Notes: a model not told the origin generated them from the letters alone. A stretch of 64,000 nucleotides of DNA from PLanc-01 sp034678485 (GCA_034678485.1 JAXDBU010000180.1:1-64000), one strand, 5' to 3'. Shown: positions 16,782 to 24,709, counted from the first letter of the stretch. A program made the numbers and translations.

Positions 16782-16852
16782 GCTGGCGTCCCTCACAGTA
16801 CCATCCTGACCGGTTCCGGCCATTCTGACGGCCACATCTGCTTCACATCGAT

Positions 16853-16880
16853 AGTGTAGCAGAAACGCGGGAATGGTCAA
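16853..16880 (-). promoter_or_regulatory. Promoter of the prepilin gene
   Basis: On the minus strand, TTGACC (16875-16880) and TACACT (16853-16858) are separated by 16 bp. Transcription would start near 16846, giving a leader of about 65 nt. Confidence 0.55.
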
Positions 16881-16926
16881 CAGACAAGAAGATTCTCCAT
16901 GACTCGCGTCATTGCGGAGATTCCGC

Positions 16927-16955
16927 TGGTCAATGAGTTGGGGGATCGCTACAAT
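16927..16955 (+). promoter_or_regulatory. Possible promoter of nrfHA
   Basis: TACAAT (16950-16955) has a weak -35, TGGTCA (16927-16932), at 17 bp. Transcription would begin near 16962, about 55 nt before nrfH. A weak -35 would fit an activated promoter, but I saw no FNR/CRP-type or other recognised dyad next to it. Confidence 0.35.
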
Positions 16956-17017
16956 GCCGCAGAAGTCTTCCGCCGGGTCGGCTGTCGCTGTCGTAGCGAT
17001 CGTGGGGTGTGTGCAGC

Positions 17018-17584
17018 ATGGATGTTGTGGGTCTTGCCAAGTCGGCTGTAATGCTCTCCGGGCTGCCGCGGCCATTGCAGGTCGGCATCTATGGCTTGGG
17101 CGGCATTGCTCTGGGCTTGGCTCTCTTGTTGGTTCGCGTCGCCAATGCTGCTTCCTATCTGTCCGACGATCCGCTGACCTGCGTCAACTGCCACGTGATG
17201 ACGGACGCCTACGCGAGCTGGCAGCGGGGCAGTCACGGCCGGATCGCGGTCTGCGTCGATTGCCACGTCCCGCACAGCAACCTCGTGGCGAAGTACGCAT
17301 TCAAATCCCGCGACGGGATGAGGCATTCGTACGTGTTCACGATGCGAACTGAGCCGCAGGTGCTGGAGCTTTCCACGGGGGCGGTGCCGGTCGTGCAGGC
17401 GAACTGCGTGCGATGCCACAGCGGGCAATTCGCGATGATCCGCCTGGCCGACACCAGCGAGCGGCGATGTTGGGACTGTCACCAAAACGTCCACGGGGAG
17501 GTCCACAGCCTGTCGGCCTCGCCCGCGATGCTCCGGCCGGGGCTGCCCGACGCGGGACTGGAATGGATGAAGACCGGCGACTAA
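17018..17584 (+). CDS. nrfH: Cytochrome c nitrite reductase, membrane tetraheme subunit NrfH
   Basis: NrfH takes electrons from the quinol pool and passes them to NrfA for six-electron reduction of nitrite to ammonium. The 188-residue product has one N-terminal membrane anchor (about 20-45) and four c-type heme sites in order: CVNCH, CVDCH, CVRCH and CWDCH, as in the NapC/NirT/NrfH family. Residues around CVNCHVM match NrfH, where the Met is a heme ligand. ATG 17018 is used because it gives a short cytoplasmic start; the upstream sequence is only weakly ribosome-binding. nrfA follows after 123 bp containing a palindromic repeat. Confidence 0.93.
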   Translation: MDVVGLAKSAVMLSGLPRPLQVGIYGLGGIALGLALLLVRVANAASYLSDDPLTCVNCHVMTDAYASWQRGSHGRIAVCVDCHVPHSNLVAKYAFKSRDGMRHSYVFTMRTEPQVLELSTGAVPVVQANCVRCHSGQFAMIRLADTSERRCWDCHQNVHGEVHSLSASPAMLRPGLPDAGLEWMKTGD

Positions 17585-17588
17585 CGCT

Positions 17589-17659
17589 GTTCGTAGTGTG
17601 CCCGTGAGGGCATATCTTCCTGGGTGGGGAAGATAACGCCTCACGGCGTCACTACGAAC
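17589..17659. repeat. Palindromic intergenic repeat, family C, short copy
   Basis: A 71-bp element between nrfH and nrfA, bounded by a perfect 10-bp inverted repeat, GTTCGTAGTG (17589-17598) and CACTACGAAC (17650-17659). Inside are two small hairpins, GCCCGTGAGGGC and GCCTCACGGCG. In the mRNA it would form a long hairpin that could modulate the nrfH:nrfA ratio or stabilise the upstream message. A second, longer copy is at 24586-24708. Confidence 0.75.
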
Positions 17660-17707
17660 GATGCTTCTGGTTGTGCATGTGACGAGGGATGAGAAAGGAG
17701 TGGAACG

Positions 17708-19165
17708 ATGACGGCCGAATCGAGCCCGAATGGAGCCAAGGCGAACCGAGGGAAGGCCCTGTTGTCCCTTCCCGTGTGGATGGGGATCGCGATAGCCGGA
17801 CTGCTCGTGGTGGTCGTCGTGCTGCTCGGGCTGCTGGCGGTCTCGATCATGGAACGGCGGTGGGAGGCCCAGCGGCCGGCGATAGTGGTTCAGCCGGTCG
17901 GCGAGTGGGAGATGGACAGCGAGGTCTGGGGCCGAAACTACCCAAGGGAGTATGAATCGTATCTGCGAACTCGCGTTGCAGATACCCACACGAAATACGG
18001 CGGGTCGTACCCTCGCGACTATCTGGAGGGCGATCCGCTGCAGGTGATCCTGTTCGCGGGCTATGGGTTCAGCAAGGAATATCGGCAGGCGAGGGGACAC
18101 TACTACTCCGTGGAGGATGTGAGCAAGACCGCCCGCCTGGCCAGGCCGTTCCAGGCCGGCACGTGCTGGTCGTGCAAGAGTCCGGACGTGCCCCGTCTGA
18201 TGAACAAGATGGGGGTCAAGGAGTTCTACGCCGCCAATTTCCACGATTTGACCGGCGAGGTGCCGCATCCGATCGGCTGTCCCGATTGCCACGACCCGCA
18301 GACGCTGAGGCTCCGCATCACGCGTCCGGCCCTCAAAGAGGCATTCGCAGCGATGGGCAAGGACATCAATCAGGCGACCCACCAGGAGATGCGCTCCCTC
18401 GTATGTGCCCAGTGCCATGTCGAGTACTATTTCCGCACGGACCCGCAGGAGGGGATGAAGAACTACCTGGTCTTCCCATGGGCCAAGGGCACGACGCTGG
18501 AGGCTATGCTGGCGTTCTACGACGATGTCGAGCACACGGACTACGTACACGCGATTTCGGGCGCGCCGATCATCAAGGCCCAGCATCCGGACTACGAGTT
18601 GTACCTGACCGGGATTCATGCGTATCGCAACGTCTCGTGTGCGGATTGCCACATGCCGTACCGCACCGAGGGCGGCGTCAAATACAGCGACCACCATGTG
18701 CGAAGTCCGCTGCTGAACATCGCGAACAGTTGCGCCGTCTGCCATCGCTGGGGCGAGGACGAGATCCGGACCCGCGTCGAGGGGATTCAAACCAAGACCG
18801 AGAAGGCCAAGCTGGAGGCGGAAGAGGCCCTGGTGAAAGCCCACTTCGATGTGGCGGCTGCGGTCCAGGCGGGCGCGTCGGCCGAGGACCTTGCCTCGCC
18901 GCGAGAGCTCCTGCGGCAGGGGCAATTCCGCTGGGACTTCATTTCCGCCAATAATGGAATGGGTTTCCACTCCGCCCAGGAATCGGTGCGCCTGTTGGGC
19001 GAAGCAGCCAATCTGGCCCAACAGGCCCGAGTTGAGACGGCCCGCCTGCTGGCCCGGCTGGGAACAACGCAAACGCCGATCTACCCGGACGTATCGACGC
19101 GCGAAAAGGCGTGGGATATCGCCCAGGGTTTCGTCGGAGGCAGGGGCATCAGGCTGCTGCCATAG
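17708..19165 (+). CDS. nrfA: Cytochrome c nitrite reductase, catalytic pentaheme subunit NrfA
   Basis: Reduces nitrite to ammonium on the outer face of the cytoplasmic membrane, and can also reduce NO and hydroxylamine. The 485-residue product has the diagnostic catalytic heme site CWSCK (about 153-157), where lysine is the axial ligand, then four CxxCH sites: CPDCH, CAQCH, CADCH and CAVCH. The N-terminus has a long hydrophobic helix (about 22-48) with no obvious signal peptidase site, so it is probably membrane-anchored instead of freely periplasmic. Ribosome binding site AAAGGAG precedes ATG 17708. With NrfH it forms the complete respiratory ammonification enzyme. Confidence 0.96.
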   Translation: MTAESSPNGAKANRGKALLSLPVWMGIAIAGLLVVVVVLLGLLAVSIMERRWEAQRPAIVVQPVGEWEMDSEVWGRNYPREYESYLRTRVADTHTKYGGSYPRDYLEGDPLQVILFAGYGFSKEYRQARGHYYSVEDVSKTARLARPFQAGTCWSCKSPDVPRLMNKMGVKEFYAANFHDLTGEVPHPIGCPDCHDPQTLRLRITRPALKEAFAAMGKDINQATHQEMRSLVCAQCHVEYYFRTDPQEGMKNYLVFPWAKGTTLEAMLAFYDDVEHTDYVHAISGAPIIKAQHPDYELYLTGIHAYRNVSCADCHMPYRTEGGVKYSDHHVRSPLLNIANSCAVCHRWGEDEIRTRVEGIQTKTEKAKLEAEEALVKAHFDVAAAVQAGASAEDLASPRELLRQGQFRWDFISANNGMGFHSAQESVRLLGEAANLAQQARVETARLLARLGTTQTPIYPDVSTREKAWDIAQGFVGGRGIRLLP

Positions 19166-19231
19166 TTTTTCTTGCGAACAGAAGGCTGTCCGGATGCAAT
19201 TCTGGTGGCAGCAGGGATTTCTTTCAGTTTT

Positions 19232-19266
19232 TTGTGAACCGGACAGTTAGTAAGACTATATTAGTC
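19232..19266 (+). promoter_or_regulatory. Promoter with a GACTATATTAGTC operator
   Basis: A perfect 13-bp dyad, GACTA-TAT-TAGTC (19254-19266), lies 58 bp upstream of the Rrf2-family gene. A -35-like TTGTGA (19232-19237) precedes it, and the dyad covers the expected -10 region (ACTATA at 17 bp, or TATATT at 19 bp). The half sites GACT/AGTC match the core of known type 1 IscR sites, so the Rrf2 protein encoded next is the likely ligand and would repress its own operon. Direct binding is inference. Confidence 0.5.
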
Positions 19267-19324
19267 CCATACAGGACGCATGGCGGCCTAGGTGATGTGC
19301 AGTCGGGTCCCGTTGGAATGAGTC

Positions 19325-19777
19325 ATGGACATCTTGAGACGGAATACGGATCACGCCTTGCGGCTGATGGTCGGTCTGGCCCAACGGGGCCAGGAGGTTG
19401 CCGTGGCGACCCGGACCCTGGCCGGGGAGCAGGACGTGCCATATCAACTCGCCTGCAAGCTGATGCAGCAACTCCACGCAGCCGGGCTGGTCGAGAGTTG
19501 TATGGGGCCGAAAGGGGGATTTCGACTCGCGCACGATGCAGACAAGATCAGTCTGCTGGACGTGGTGCAGGTGATCCAGGGGCCGCTGAGCCTCAACCGA
19601 TGTCTGTTGAACAAAGCGTGTTGCCCCCGCCGGGATAGTTGTCCGGTACGGGCTCGGATAGGCGAGCTGCAAGGCCAAATGGAGGAGTATCTGCGCGGAA
19701 TAAGACTGACCGATCTCGTGCGAACGCATGACGGGAACATGGACAGAGAGAACGCATCCGCTGGGAGGACGAAATGA
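19325..19777 (+). CDS. Rrf2-family iron-sulfur or redox-sensing regulator
   Basis: A 150-residue winged-helix protein of the Rrf2 family (IscR, NsrR, RirA relatives). It shows the start MDILRRNTDHALRLMVGLA, the recognition helix region VPYQLACKLMQQLHAAGLVES, the wing GPKGGFRLA and the cluster-binding region with Cys93, Cys99, Cys100 and Cys106, a spacing fitting an Fe-S ligand set. In the NO-responsive member NsrR the cluster is nitrosylated. The neighbours (nrfHA upstream, hcp downstream) make NO or nitrite sensing the best guess. The start lies downstream of a matching dyad. Its stop overlaps the cupin start (ATGA). Confidence 0.88.
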   Translation: MDILRRNTDHALRLMVGLAQRGQEVAVATRTLAGEQDVPYQLACKLMQQLHAAGLVESCMGPKGGFRLAHDADKISLLDVVQVIQGPLSLNRCLLNKACCPRRDSCPVRARIGELQGQMEEYLRGIRLTDLVRTHDGNMDRENASAGRTK

Positions 19778-20124
19778 CTGATAAACAAATGAAAGTGGGC
19801 ATTCTGGGTGCCTGTGTCGCCAAGCCGCAGAGTCTAGACGGTCTGATCGCGTATGCCGCAGATTCCATCGTGAGCAAAACGATCATAGACAAGCCCGTGG
19901 GCACGATTACGCTGTTTGCATTCGATGCCGGCCAGAAGCTCAGTGAACATACGGCCCCTTATGACGCGGTCGTGCAGGGGATCGACGGCGCCGGACGGCT
20001 CACCATCGGCGGCAAATCGGTGACCATCTCCACCGGTCAGGTCATGATCATGCCGGGCAACGTGCCCCATTCCGTAGCGGCCGAGGCACGATTCAAAATG
20101 CTGCTAACCATGATTCGAGCATAG
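19774..20124 (+). CDS. Small cupin-domain protein
   Basis: A 116-residue single-domain cupin. Recognisable parts are the first motif region around KLSEHTAPYDAVVQGIDGAGRLTIGG and the second around GQVMIMPGNVPHSV. It has one His in each motif, fewer metal ligands than a typical metal-cupin (usually His-His-Glu plus His), so metal binding is uncertain. It overlaps the Rrf2 gene by four bases and precedes hcp by 34 bp, so it belongs to the same operon. Similar cupins are found beside hcp in anaerobes, but no activity is established. A second in-frame ATG at 19789 is an alternative start. Confidence 0.8.
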   Translation: MTDKQMKVGILGACVAKPQSLDGLIAYAADSIVSKTIIDKPVGTITLFAFDAGQKLSEHTAPYDAVVQGIDGAGRLTIGGKSVTISTGQVMIMPGNVPHSVAAEARFKMLLTMIRA

Positions 20125-20158
20125 ACAGAAGGATAGTTACGGATATACAGGAGCCAAT

Positions 20159-21808
20159 ATGTGGTGTTTCCAATGTGAGCAGACCGCCAAAGGGGTTGCC
20201 TGCACCGCGCGCGGCGCGTGCGGCAAGGACGCAGAAACCGGGGCCCTGCAGGACCTGCTGATTTACGCGGTGAAGGACATCGCGCGGTACGCCCGCCGGG
20301 CGGCCGAACTGGGGGCCCGGGACCGCGACGTGGACGTCTTCGTCGTCAAGGCGCTCTTTGCCACGCTGACGAACGTGAACTTCGATCCGCAGCGGTTCCA
20401 GAAGTACATGACGCAGGCTGCTGTGATGCGGGCGAGGGCCAAGGGTCTGTATGAGGCTGCGGCGAAGAAGGCCGGCACGACCGCGGAGAGGCTCGATTGT
20501 CCCGTCGCCTGGTGGGAAGGCACGAACGATCCGGCATCGCTGATCCGTAAAGGCGGCGAGGTTTCCATCGACGAGCGGATCGCGAAGCTGGGCGCCACGG
20601 TCGCGGGCGTACAGGAGTTGATCGTGTATGGTCTCAAGGGCGCCGCGGCCTATGTCGATCACGCCGAGATCCTGGGCAAGCAGGACGTATCGCTCTACGC
20701 CGCGTTCCATGAGATGCTCGATTATCTGACACGGAAACCCACCGACGCCAACGAATTGCTGGGCCGGGCCCTCAAGACGGGCGAGATCAACCTCAAGGCC
20801 ATGGAGCTGCTCGACGCCGCCAACACCGGGACCTACGGGCACCCCGAGCCGACGCAGGTCCGCATCACGCCGGTCAAGGGCAAGTGCATCCTCGTCTCGG
20901 GCCACGACCTCAAGGACCTCGAATCGCTGCTCAAGCAGACCGAAGGCAAGGGCATCAACGTCTACACGCACGGCGAGATGCTGCCCTGCAATGCCTATCC
21001 TGCCCTCAAGAAGTACAAGCACCTTGTCGGCAACTACGGCGGCGCCTGGCAGGTCCAGCGGACCGAGTTCGACGCCTTCCCCGGCGCCATCCTGATGACC
21101 ACAAACTGCATCCAGATGCCCAAGGACGGCTACAAGGGCCGCATCTTCACATCGGGTCTTGTGGGCTGGCCGGGCGTGACACATATCGCCAACGGCGATT
21201 TCACACCGGTTATCGAGGCGGCGCTGGCGTCGCCGGGGTTTGCCGGGGACGAGCCCGCCAAGTACATCACCGTCGGCTTCGGCCGCAATACGGTCATGAG
21301 CGTCGCAGGCCAGGTGATCGACCTCGTCAAGCAGGGCAAGATCCGTCACTTCTACCTGATCGGCGGCTGCGACGGCGCCAAGCCCGGCCGCAACTACTAT
21401 ACCGAGTTCGCCGAGCAGGTCCCGAAGGACTGCGTGATCCTGACACTCGCCTGTGGTAAGTATCGCTTCAACAAGCTCGACTTCGGCTCGATCGACGGTA
21501 TCCCTCGCCTTCTGGACGTCGGCCAGTGCAACGACGCCTACTCGGCGGTCCAGATCGCGGTGGCGCTGGCACAGGCATTCAACTGCGGTGTGAACGACCT
21601 GCCGCTGTCGTTGATCTTGTCCTGGTTCGAGCAGAAGGCGGTGGCGATCCTGCTGACCCTGCTGCACCTGGGCGTCAAGAACATCCGCCTGGGACCGAGC
21701 CTACCGGCGTTTGTTGCCCCGGACGTGCTGAACATCCTCGTCGAGAAGTTCGGCATCAAGCCGATCAGCACGGTCAAAGAGGACCTGGCCGCGACCTTGG
21801 CCGCATAA
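20159..21808 (+). CDS. hcp: Hybrid cluster protein (NO reductase / hydroxylamine reductase)
   Basis: Cytoplasmic Fe-S-O enzyme now thought to reduce NO to N2O at low NO levels; older names call it hydroxylamine reductase. The 549-residue product has the N-terminal cluster motif CFQCEQTAKGVACTARGACGK (first ~22 residues), and later Cys-containing segments that ligate the hybrid cluster: NTGTYGHPEP, MTTNCIQMP, IGGCDGAKPGRNYY, LTLACGKYRFN. These are characteristic of the family. Ribosome binding site AGGAG precedes ATG 20159. Directly downstream is a ferredoxin-like protein that may be its electron donor. It is likely controlled by the Rrf2 regulator two genes upstream. Confidence 0.96.
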   Translation: MWCFQCEQTAKGVACTARGACGKDAETGALQDLLIYAVKDIARYARRAAELGARDRDVDVFVVKALFATLTNVNFDPQRFQKYMTQAAVMRARAKGLYEAAAKKAGTTAERLDCPVAWWEGTNDPASLIRKGGEVSIDERIAKLGATVAGVQELIVYGLKGAAAYVDHAEILGKQDVSLYAAFHEMLDYLTRKPTDANELLGRALKTGEINLKAMELLDAANTGTYGHPEPTQVRITPVKGKCILVSGHDLKDLESLLKQTEGKGINVYTHGEMLPCNAYPALKKYKHLVGNYGGAWQVQRTEFDAFPGAILMTTNCIQMPKDGYKGRIFTSGLVGWPGVTHIANGDFTPVIEAALASPGFAGDEPAKYITVGFGRNTVMSVAGQVIDLVKQGKIRHFYLIGGCDGAKPGRNYYTEFAEQVPKDCVILTLACGKYRFNKLDFGSIDGIPRLLDVGQCNDAYSAVQIAVALAQAFNCGVNDLPLSLILSWFEQKAVAILLTLLHLGVKNIRLGPSLPAFVAPDVLNILVEKFGIKPISTVKEDLAATLAA

Positions 21809-21817
21809 TGCGGCCTT

Positions 21818-21923
21818 CCTGTCATCCTGAGCCGCAGGCGAAGGATCTGGCCGCAGCATTGAAGGTGTCTCAGGTGTGCGGGCCAGATCCTTCACTGCGC
21901 TTCGCTGCGTTCAGGATGACAGG
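21818..21923. repeat. Palindromic intergenic repeat, family B
   Basis: A 106-bp element between hcp and the ferredoxin-like gene, with a perfect 13-bp terminal inverted repeat: CCTGTCATCCTGA (21818-21830) and TCAGGATGACAGG (21911-21923). It also has internal complementary segments GAAGGATCTGGCC and GGCCAGATCCTTC. A related copy is at 43395-43492. In RNA it forms a very long hairpin inside the operon. Confidence 0.8.
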
Positions 21924-21974
21924 CCTCAGTCGAGAACTCATAGTAGCTGTGAAGGACAGTCCTGGAGAGGGCCT

Positions 21975-22724
21975 ATGGCCGTACGAAACATCGTGAAGAT
22001 CGATGAGAGCAAGTGCAACGGGTGCGGGCTCTGTGCTACCGCCTGTGCCGAAGGGGCGATCCGGATCATCAACGGCAAGGCCAAGCTCGTCAGCGATTCC
22101 TATTGCGACGGTCTTGGCGCCTGTCTGGGCCACTGTCCCCGGGGCGCCATCACGATCGAGCAGCGCGAGGCCGCCGAGTTCGACGAACAGGCGGTCCAGG
22201 CCCACCTCGGCCACGAAGCGAAGAAGGTCGAGCCGGTGTTCGCCTGTCCCGGCCTGGCGGCGCACCAGTTCCGACCCGAACCCGCGGCTGTGCAGAGCGA
22301 CGTGCAGGCGGTCCCTTCGCAATTGGGCCATTGGCCCGTCCAGTTGAAGCTGGTCTCGCCGACCGCGCCGTATTTCGCCGATGCGGACCTGCTGCTGGCC
22401 GCGGATTGCGTGCCCTTCGCGATGGGAGACTTCCACCAGCGGTTCCTCAAAGGACACAGCGTCGCCGTGGGCTGTCCGAAGCTGGATGATGCCCGATACT
22501 ACATCGAGAAACTCGCCCAAATCCTGCGACTGAACAACATTTGCAGCCTGACCGTCGTACATATGGAGGTGCCGTGCTGTTCCGGCCTGACCCGCGTCGC
22601 TCGCGAAGCGATTGCCTTGAGCGGCCGGCCGATGTATTTTGACGATGTCACCATCTCGCTTCGCGGCGACGTGCTCCGAAGCGAGACGGTAGAAGTGGGG
22701 AATGAGGCGGTAGGCCGTGTTTGA
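21975..22724 (+). CDS. Two-cluster 4Fe-4S ferredoxin-like protein
   Basis: A 249-residue cytoplasmic protein. Its N-terminal ~60 residues hold two cluster-binding motifs, CNGCGLCATAC and CDGLGACLGHCP, the second with an inserted residue pair. The C-terminal ~170 residues include ADADLLLAADCVPFAMGDFHQRFLKG, VAVGCPKLDD and MEVPCCSGL, with more conserved Cys. This composite family is often found next to hcp and is a likely electron carrier for it. ATG 21975 has GGAGAGGG upstream; an earlier open frame overlaps a repeat and is not used. It overlaps the permease start by 8 bp. Confidence 0.85.
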   Translation: MAVRNIVKIDESKCNGCGLCATACAEGAIRIINGKAKLVSDSYCDGLGACLGHCPRGAITIEQREAAEFDEQAVQAHLGHEAKKVEPVFACPGLAAHQFRPEPAAVQSDVQAVPSQLGHWPVQLKLVSPTAPYFADADLLLAADCVPFAMGDFHQRFLKGHSVAVGCPKLDDARYYIEKLAQILRLNNICSLTVVHMEVPCCSGLTRVAREAIALSGRPMYFDDVTISLRGDVLRSETVEVGNEAVGRV

Positions 22725-23730
22725 TTTCCTGCGTCAGATTGTTGTGGGGTTCTGGGCGACGTTTGCGGAGATGTCGCCGTACCTGCTCTTCGGCTTCTTC
22801 GTCGCGGGCGTGATGGCCATGCTCGTATCGCGGCGGATGGTCGAACGGCACTTGGGCGGTCCCGGCGTGATGCCCGTCTTCAAGGCGTCGCTCTTCGGCG
22901 TCCCATTGCCTCTGTGCTCGTGCGGCGTGATCCCGGTTGCGATGTCCCTGAGCAAGCAGGGCGCCAGTCGGGGGGCGACGGTCGCCTTCCTGCTCTCCAC
23001 CCCGCAGACGGGGGTGGACAGCATCCTCGTGACCTACAGCCTCCTGGGGCCGGTCTTCGCGGTCTTTCGACCTGTCGCGGCCCTTGTGACTGGCCTCGTC
23101 GGCGGCATCCTCGTGAACCTCTTCGGGCAGAAGAACGGATCGCCGGCGCAGGCCGCTGCAGACCCGCCTCGGGAGCCCGAGCCAGCCGTGCCGTTCGGGC
23201 AGAGAATCCGCGATGGTCTGGAGCACGGGTTCGTGACTCTGCCTCGCAACATCGGAAAGGCGTTGCTGATCGGCCTGGTCGTTGCCGGCCTCATTTCGGC
23301 CCTCGTGCCCGACAATTACTTCGCCGACCGCCTGGGCAAGGGGCTGCCCGCCATGCTGCTGATGATGGTCATCGGCATCCCGATCTACGTCTGCGCTTCG
23401 GCGTCCGTCCCCGTTGCAGCAGCGCTGATCGCCGCCGGACTGAGTCCGGGCGCCGCCTTCGTCTTTCTCATGACCGGTCCGGCCACAAACGCAGCGGGCC
23501 TGGCGACGATCTGGAACGCCCTGGGCCGACGCACTGCGATCCTCTACCTCGTCACGGTGGCCTCCTGCGCCCTGGCAGGGGGCCTCATCCTCGACGCCCT
23601 CGTCGAACATGTCGATATCGCCGCCGGAACGCACGTCCACGACATGGGTCCCGGCCTAGTCCAACACGCCTCCGCCATCGTCCTGCTGGCGCTCCTGGGT
23701 TACGCCTTCTTCGGACCAAAACGCGACTGA
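22717..23730 (+). CDS. SO_0444-family (DUF318-like) membrane permease
   Basis: A 337-residue membrane protein with about eight to ten helices. It carries the family hallmark PLCSCGVIPVAMSL near residue 65, FLLSTPQTGVDSI, and a second half with VCASASVPVAAALI and FLMTGPATNAAG. Members are annotated as Cu/Zn efflux or as permeases linked to redox and thiol chemistry; the substrate is unsettled. It starts with GTG 22717 inside the ferredoxin-like gene, so translation is coupled. Its place at the end of an nrf-hcp cluster suggests a link to metal-cluster repair or nitrosative stress, which is inference. Confidence 0.82.
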   Translation: MFDFLRQIVVGFWATFAEMSPYLLFGFFVAGVMAMLVSRRMVERHLGGPGVMPVFKASLFGVPLPLCSCGVIPVAMSLSKQGASRGATVAFLLSTPQTGVDSILVTYSLLGPVFAVFRPVAALVTGLVGGILVNLFGQKNGSPAQAAADPPREPEPAVPFGQRIRDGLEHGFVTLPRNIGKALLIGLVVAGLISALVPDNYFADRLGKGLPAMLLMMVIGIPIYVCASASVPVAAALIAAGLSPGAAFVFLMTGPATNAAGLATIWNALGRRTAILYLVTVASCALAGGLILDALVEHVDIAAGTHVHDMGPGLVQHASAIVLLALLGYAFFGPKRD

Positions 23731-24004
23731 CCGAGTTCTCGAAACCACGAAGGTCACGAAGCACACGAAGGAAAGCGAATCGGCTCATGGGGGGACGCTG
23801 AGATCACAGAGAAAGATGCTGCCTGCCCGAAATTCTCGGCGACAGTGGCCGGCTATCCTCCCCGCACCGCTTTGCCCCGATGAGAATCCATAATGCACAG
23901 GAGGTCATTCGAGCGGCCAGTCCGAAAAGAGGGAACTTCCGGTCCGCGCCGGTGTCTATCAGAGTAGGCACGCCTCGATCTTTGCTGGTCGCGTGCAAGT
24001 CAGG

Positions 24005-24553
24005 ATGATGAAAGACAGGATTGTCGTGGAGCGGACCCGGATGTGCATCACAGCCCTATGCCTGCAACTGTTGACGTGTTCGATGCCCTTGGACAGCGAG
24101 AAGCACGTCATGACAGAAGCGAATATGCGACTCATGGAGACAGGGGTGAGGGCATTCACGAAGGCGTCCGGCCGACTACCCACGGCCACGGAGGGTCTGA
24201 GTGTCCTTGTTACGAGGCCTGCAGATTGGCCGACCGGTTCTCTATGGGCGCCCTTCCTGGAAACCTCTGATTCGCCGTGCGACGGGTGGGGGCGTGAGTT
24301 CGTCTATGTCCCGGCCCCCAAGCTGCCACATGGCTTTGGCATCTACTCCTGTGGCAAAGATGGCCTGACAGCCTCCAACGGCAACGACCTCGACGACCTG
24401 AACACGTGGAACCCGCGCGCACCCTGGCGAAGTCATTATGGAGGTGGGTCCACACGACAGGCAGTGAGACGCGTCGTTATGTTGCTCTTAGCCGCCGTTC
24501 TCACCGTCGCGGCGACAATCACCCTGTTGCGGCGGCTACCATCCGTGAAGTGA
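24005..24553 (+). CDS. GspG-like pseudopilin domain without pilin signal
   Basis: A 182-residue product whose middle (about 45-155) matches the globular part of major type II pseudopilins: GVRAFTKASGRLPTATEGLSVLV, WAPFLE, PCDGWGREFVYV and IYSCGKDGLTASNGNDLDDLNTW. The usual prepilin N-terminus (GFTLIE plus hydrophobic helix) is missing. In its place is a short, weakly hydrophobic Cys-rich stretch (MCITALCLQLLTCSM). At the C-terminus there is instead a hydrophobic helix, VVMLLLAAVLTVAATITLL, followed by RR. This would make it a tail-anchored domain. The start could be ATG 24005 or 24008. It has no secretion genes around it. Upstream (23731-24004) I see only short CACGAAGG-type tandem motifs. 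Confidence 0.55.
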   Translation: MMKDRIVVERTRMCITALCLQLLTCSMPLDSEKHVMTEANMRLMETGVRAFTKASGRLPTATEGLSVLVTRPADWPTGSLWAPFLETSDSPCDGWGREFVYVPAPKLPHGFGIYSCGKDGLTASNGNDLDDLNTWNPRAPWRSHYGGGSTRQAVRRVVMLLLAAVLTVAATITLLRRLPSVK

Positions 24554-24585
24554 TGGTCGGGTGTGGTCCACACACCGCTTTGTTT

Positions 24586-24708
24586 GTTCGTAGTGACGCC
24601 TTGAGGCGTTATCCTCCGGTGACCCGTGTCCCGTGACCGGTGGCCCGAGCGACGAATCACGGGTCACGAGCCGCGAACCGGATATGCCCTCACGGGCACA
24701 CTACGAGC
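24586..24708. repeat. Palindromic intergenic repeat, family C, long copy
   Basis: A second copy of the element between nrfH and nrfA, in the opposite orientation. It is bounded by GTTCGTAGTG (24586-24595) and CACTACGAGC (24699-24708), with the same GACGCCTTGAGGCGTTATC and GATATGCCCTCACGGGC shoulders. Its centre is replaced by a different palindrome, GTGACCCGTG...CACGGGTCAC. It abuts a family A copy. Confidence 0.7.
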
Positions 24709-24709
24709 G

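Noticed and set aside
16949..19072. A 707-codon minus-strand open frame over nrfHA
   Set aside because: It lies opposite two genes whose heme motifs are all in the plus-strand frames, and it has no recognisable domain. It is a composition artefact.
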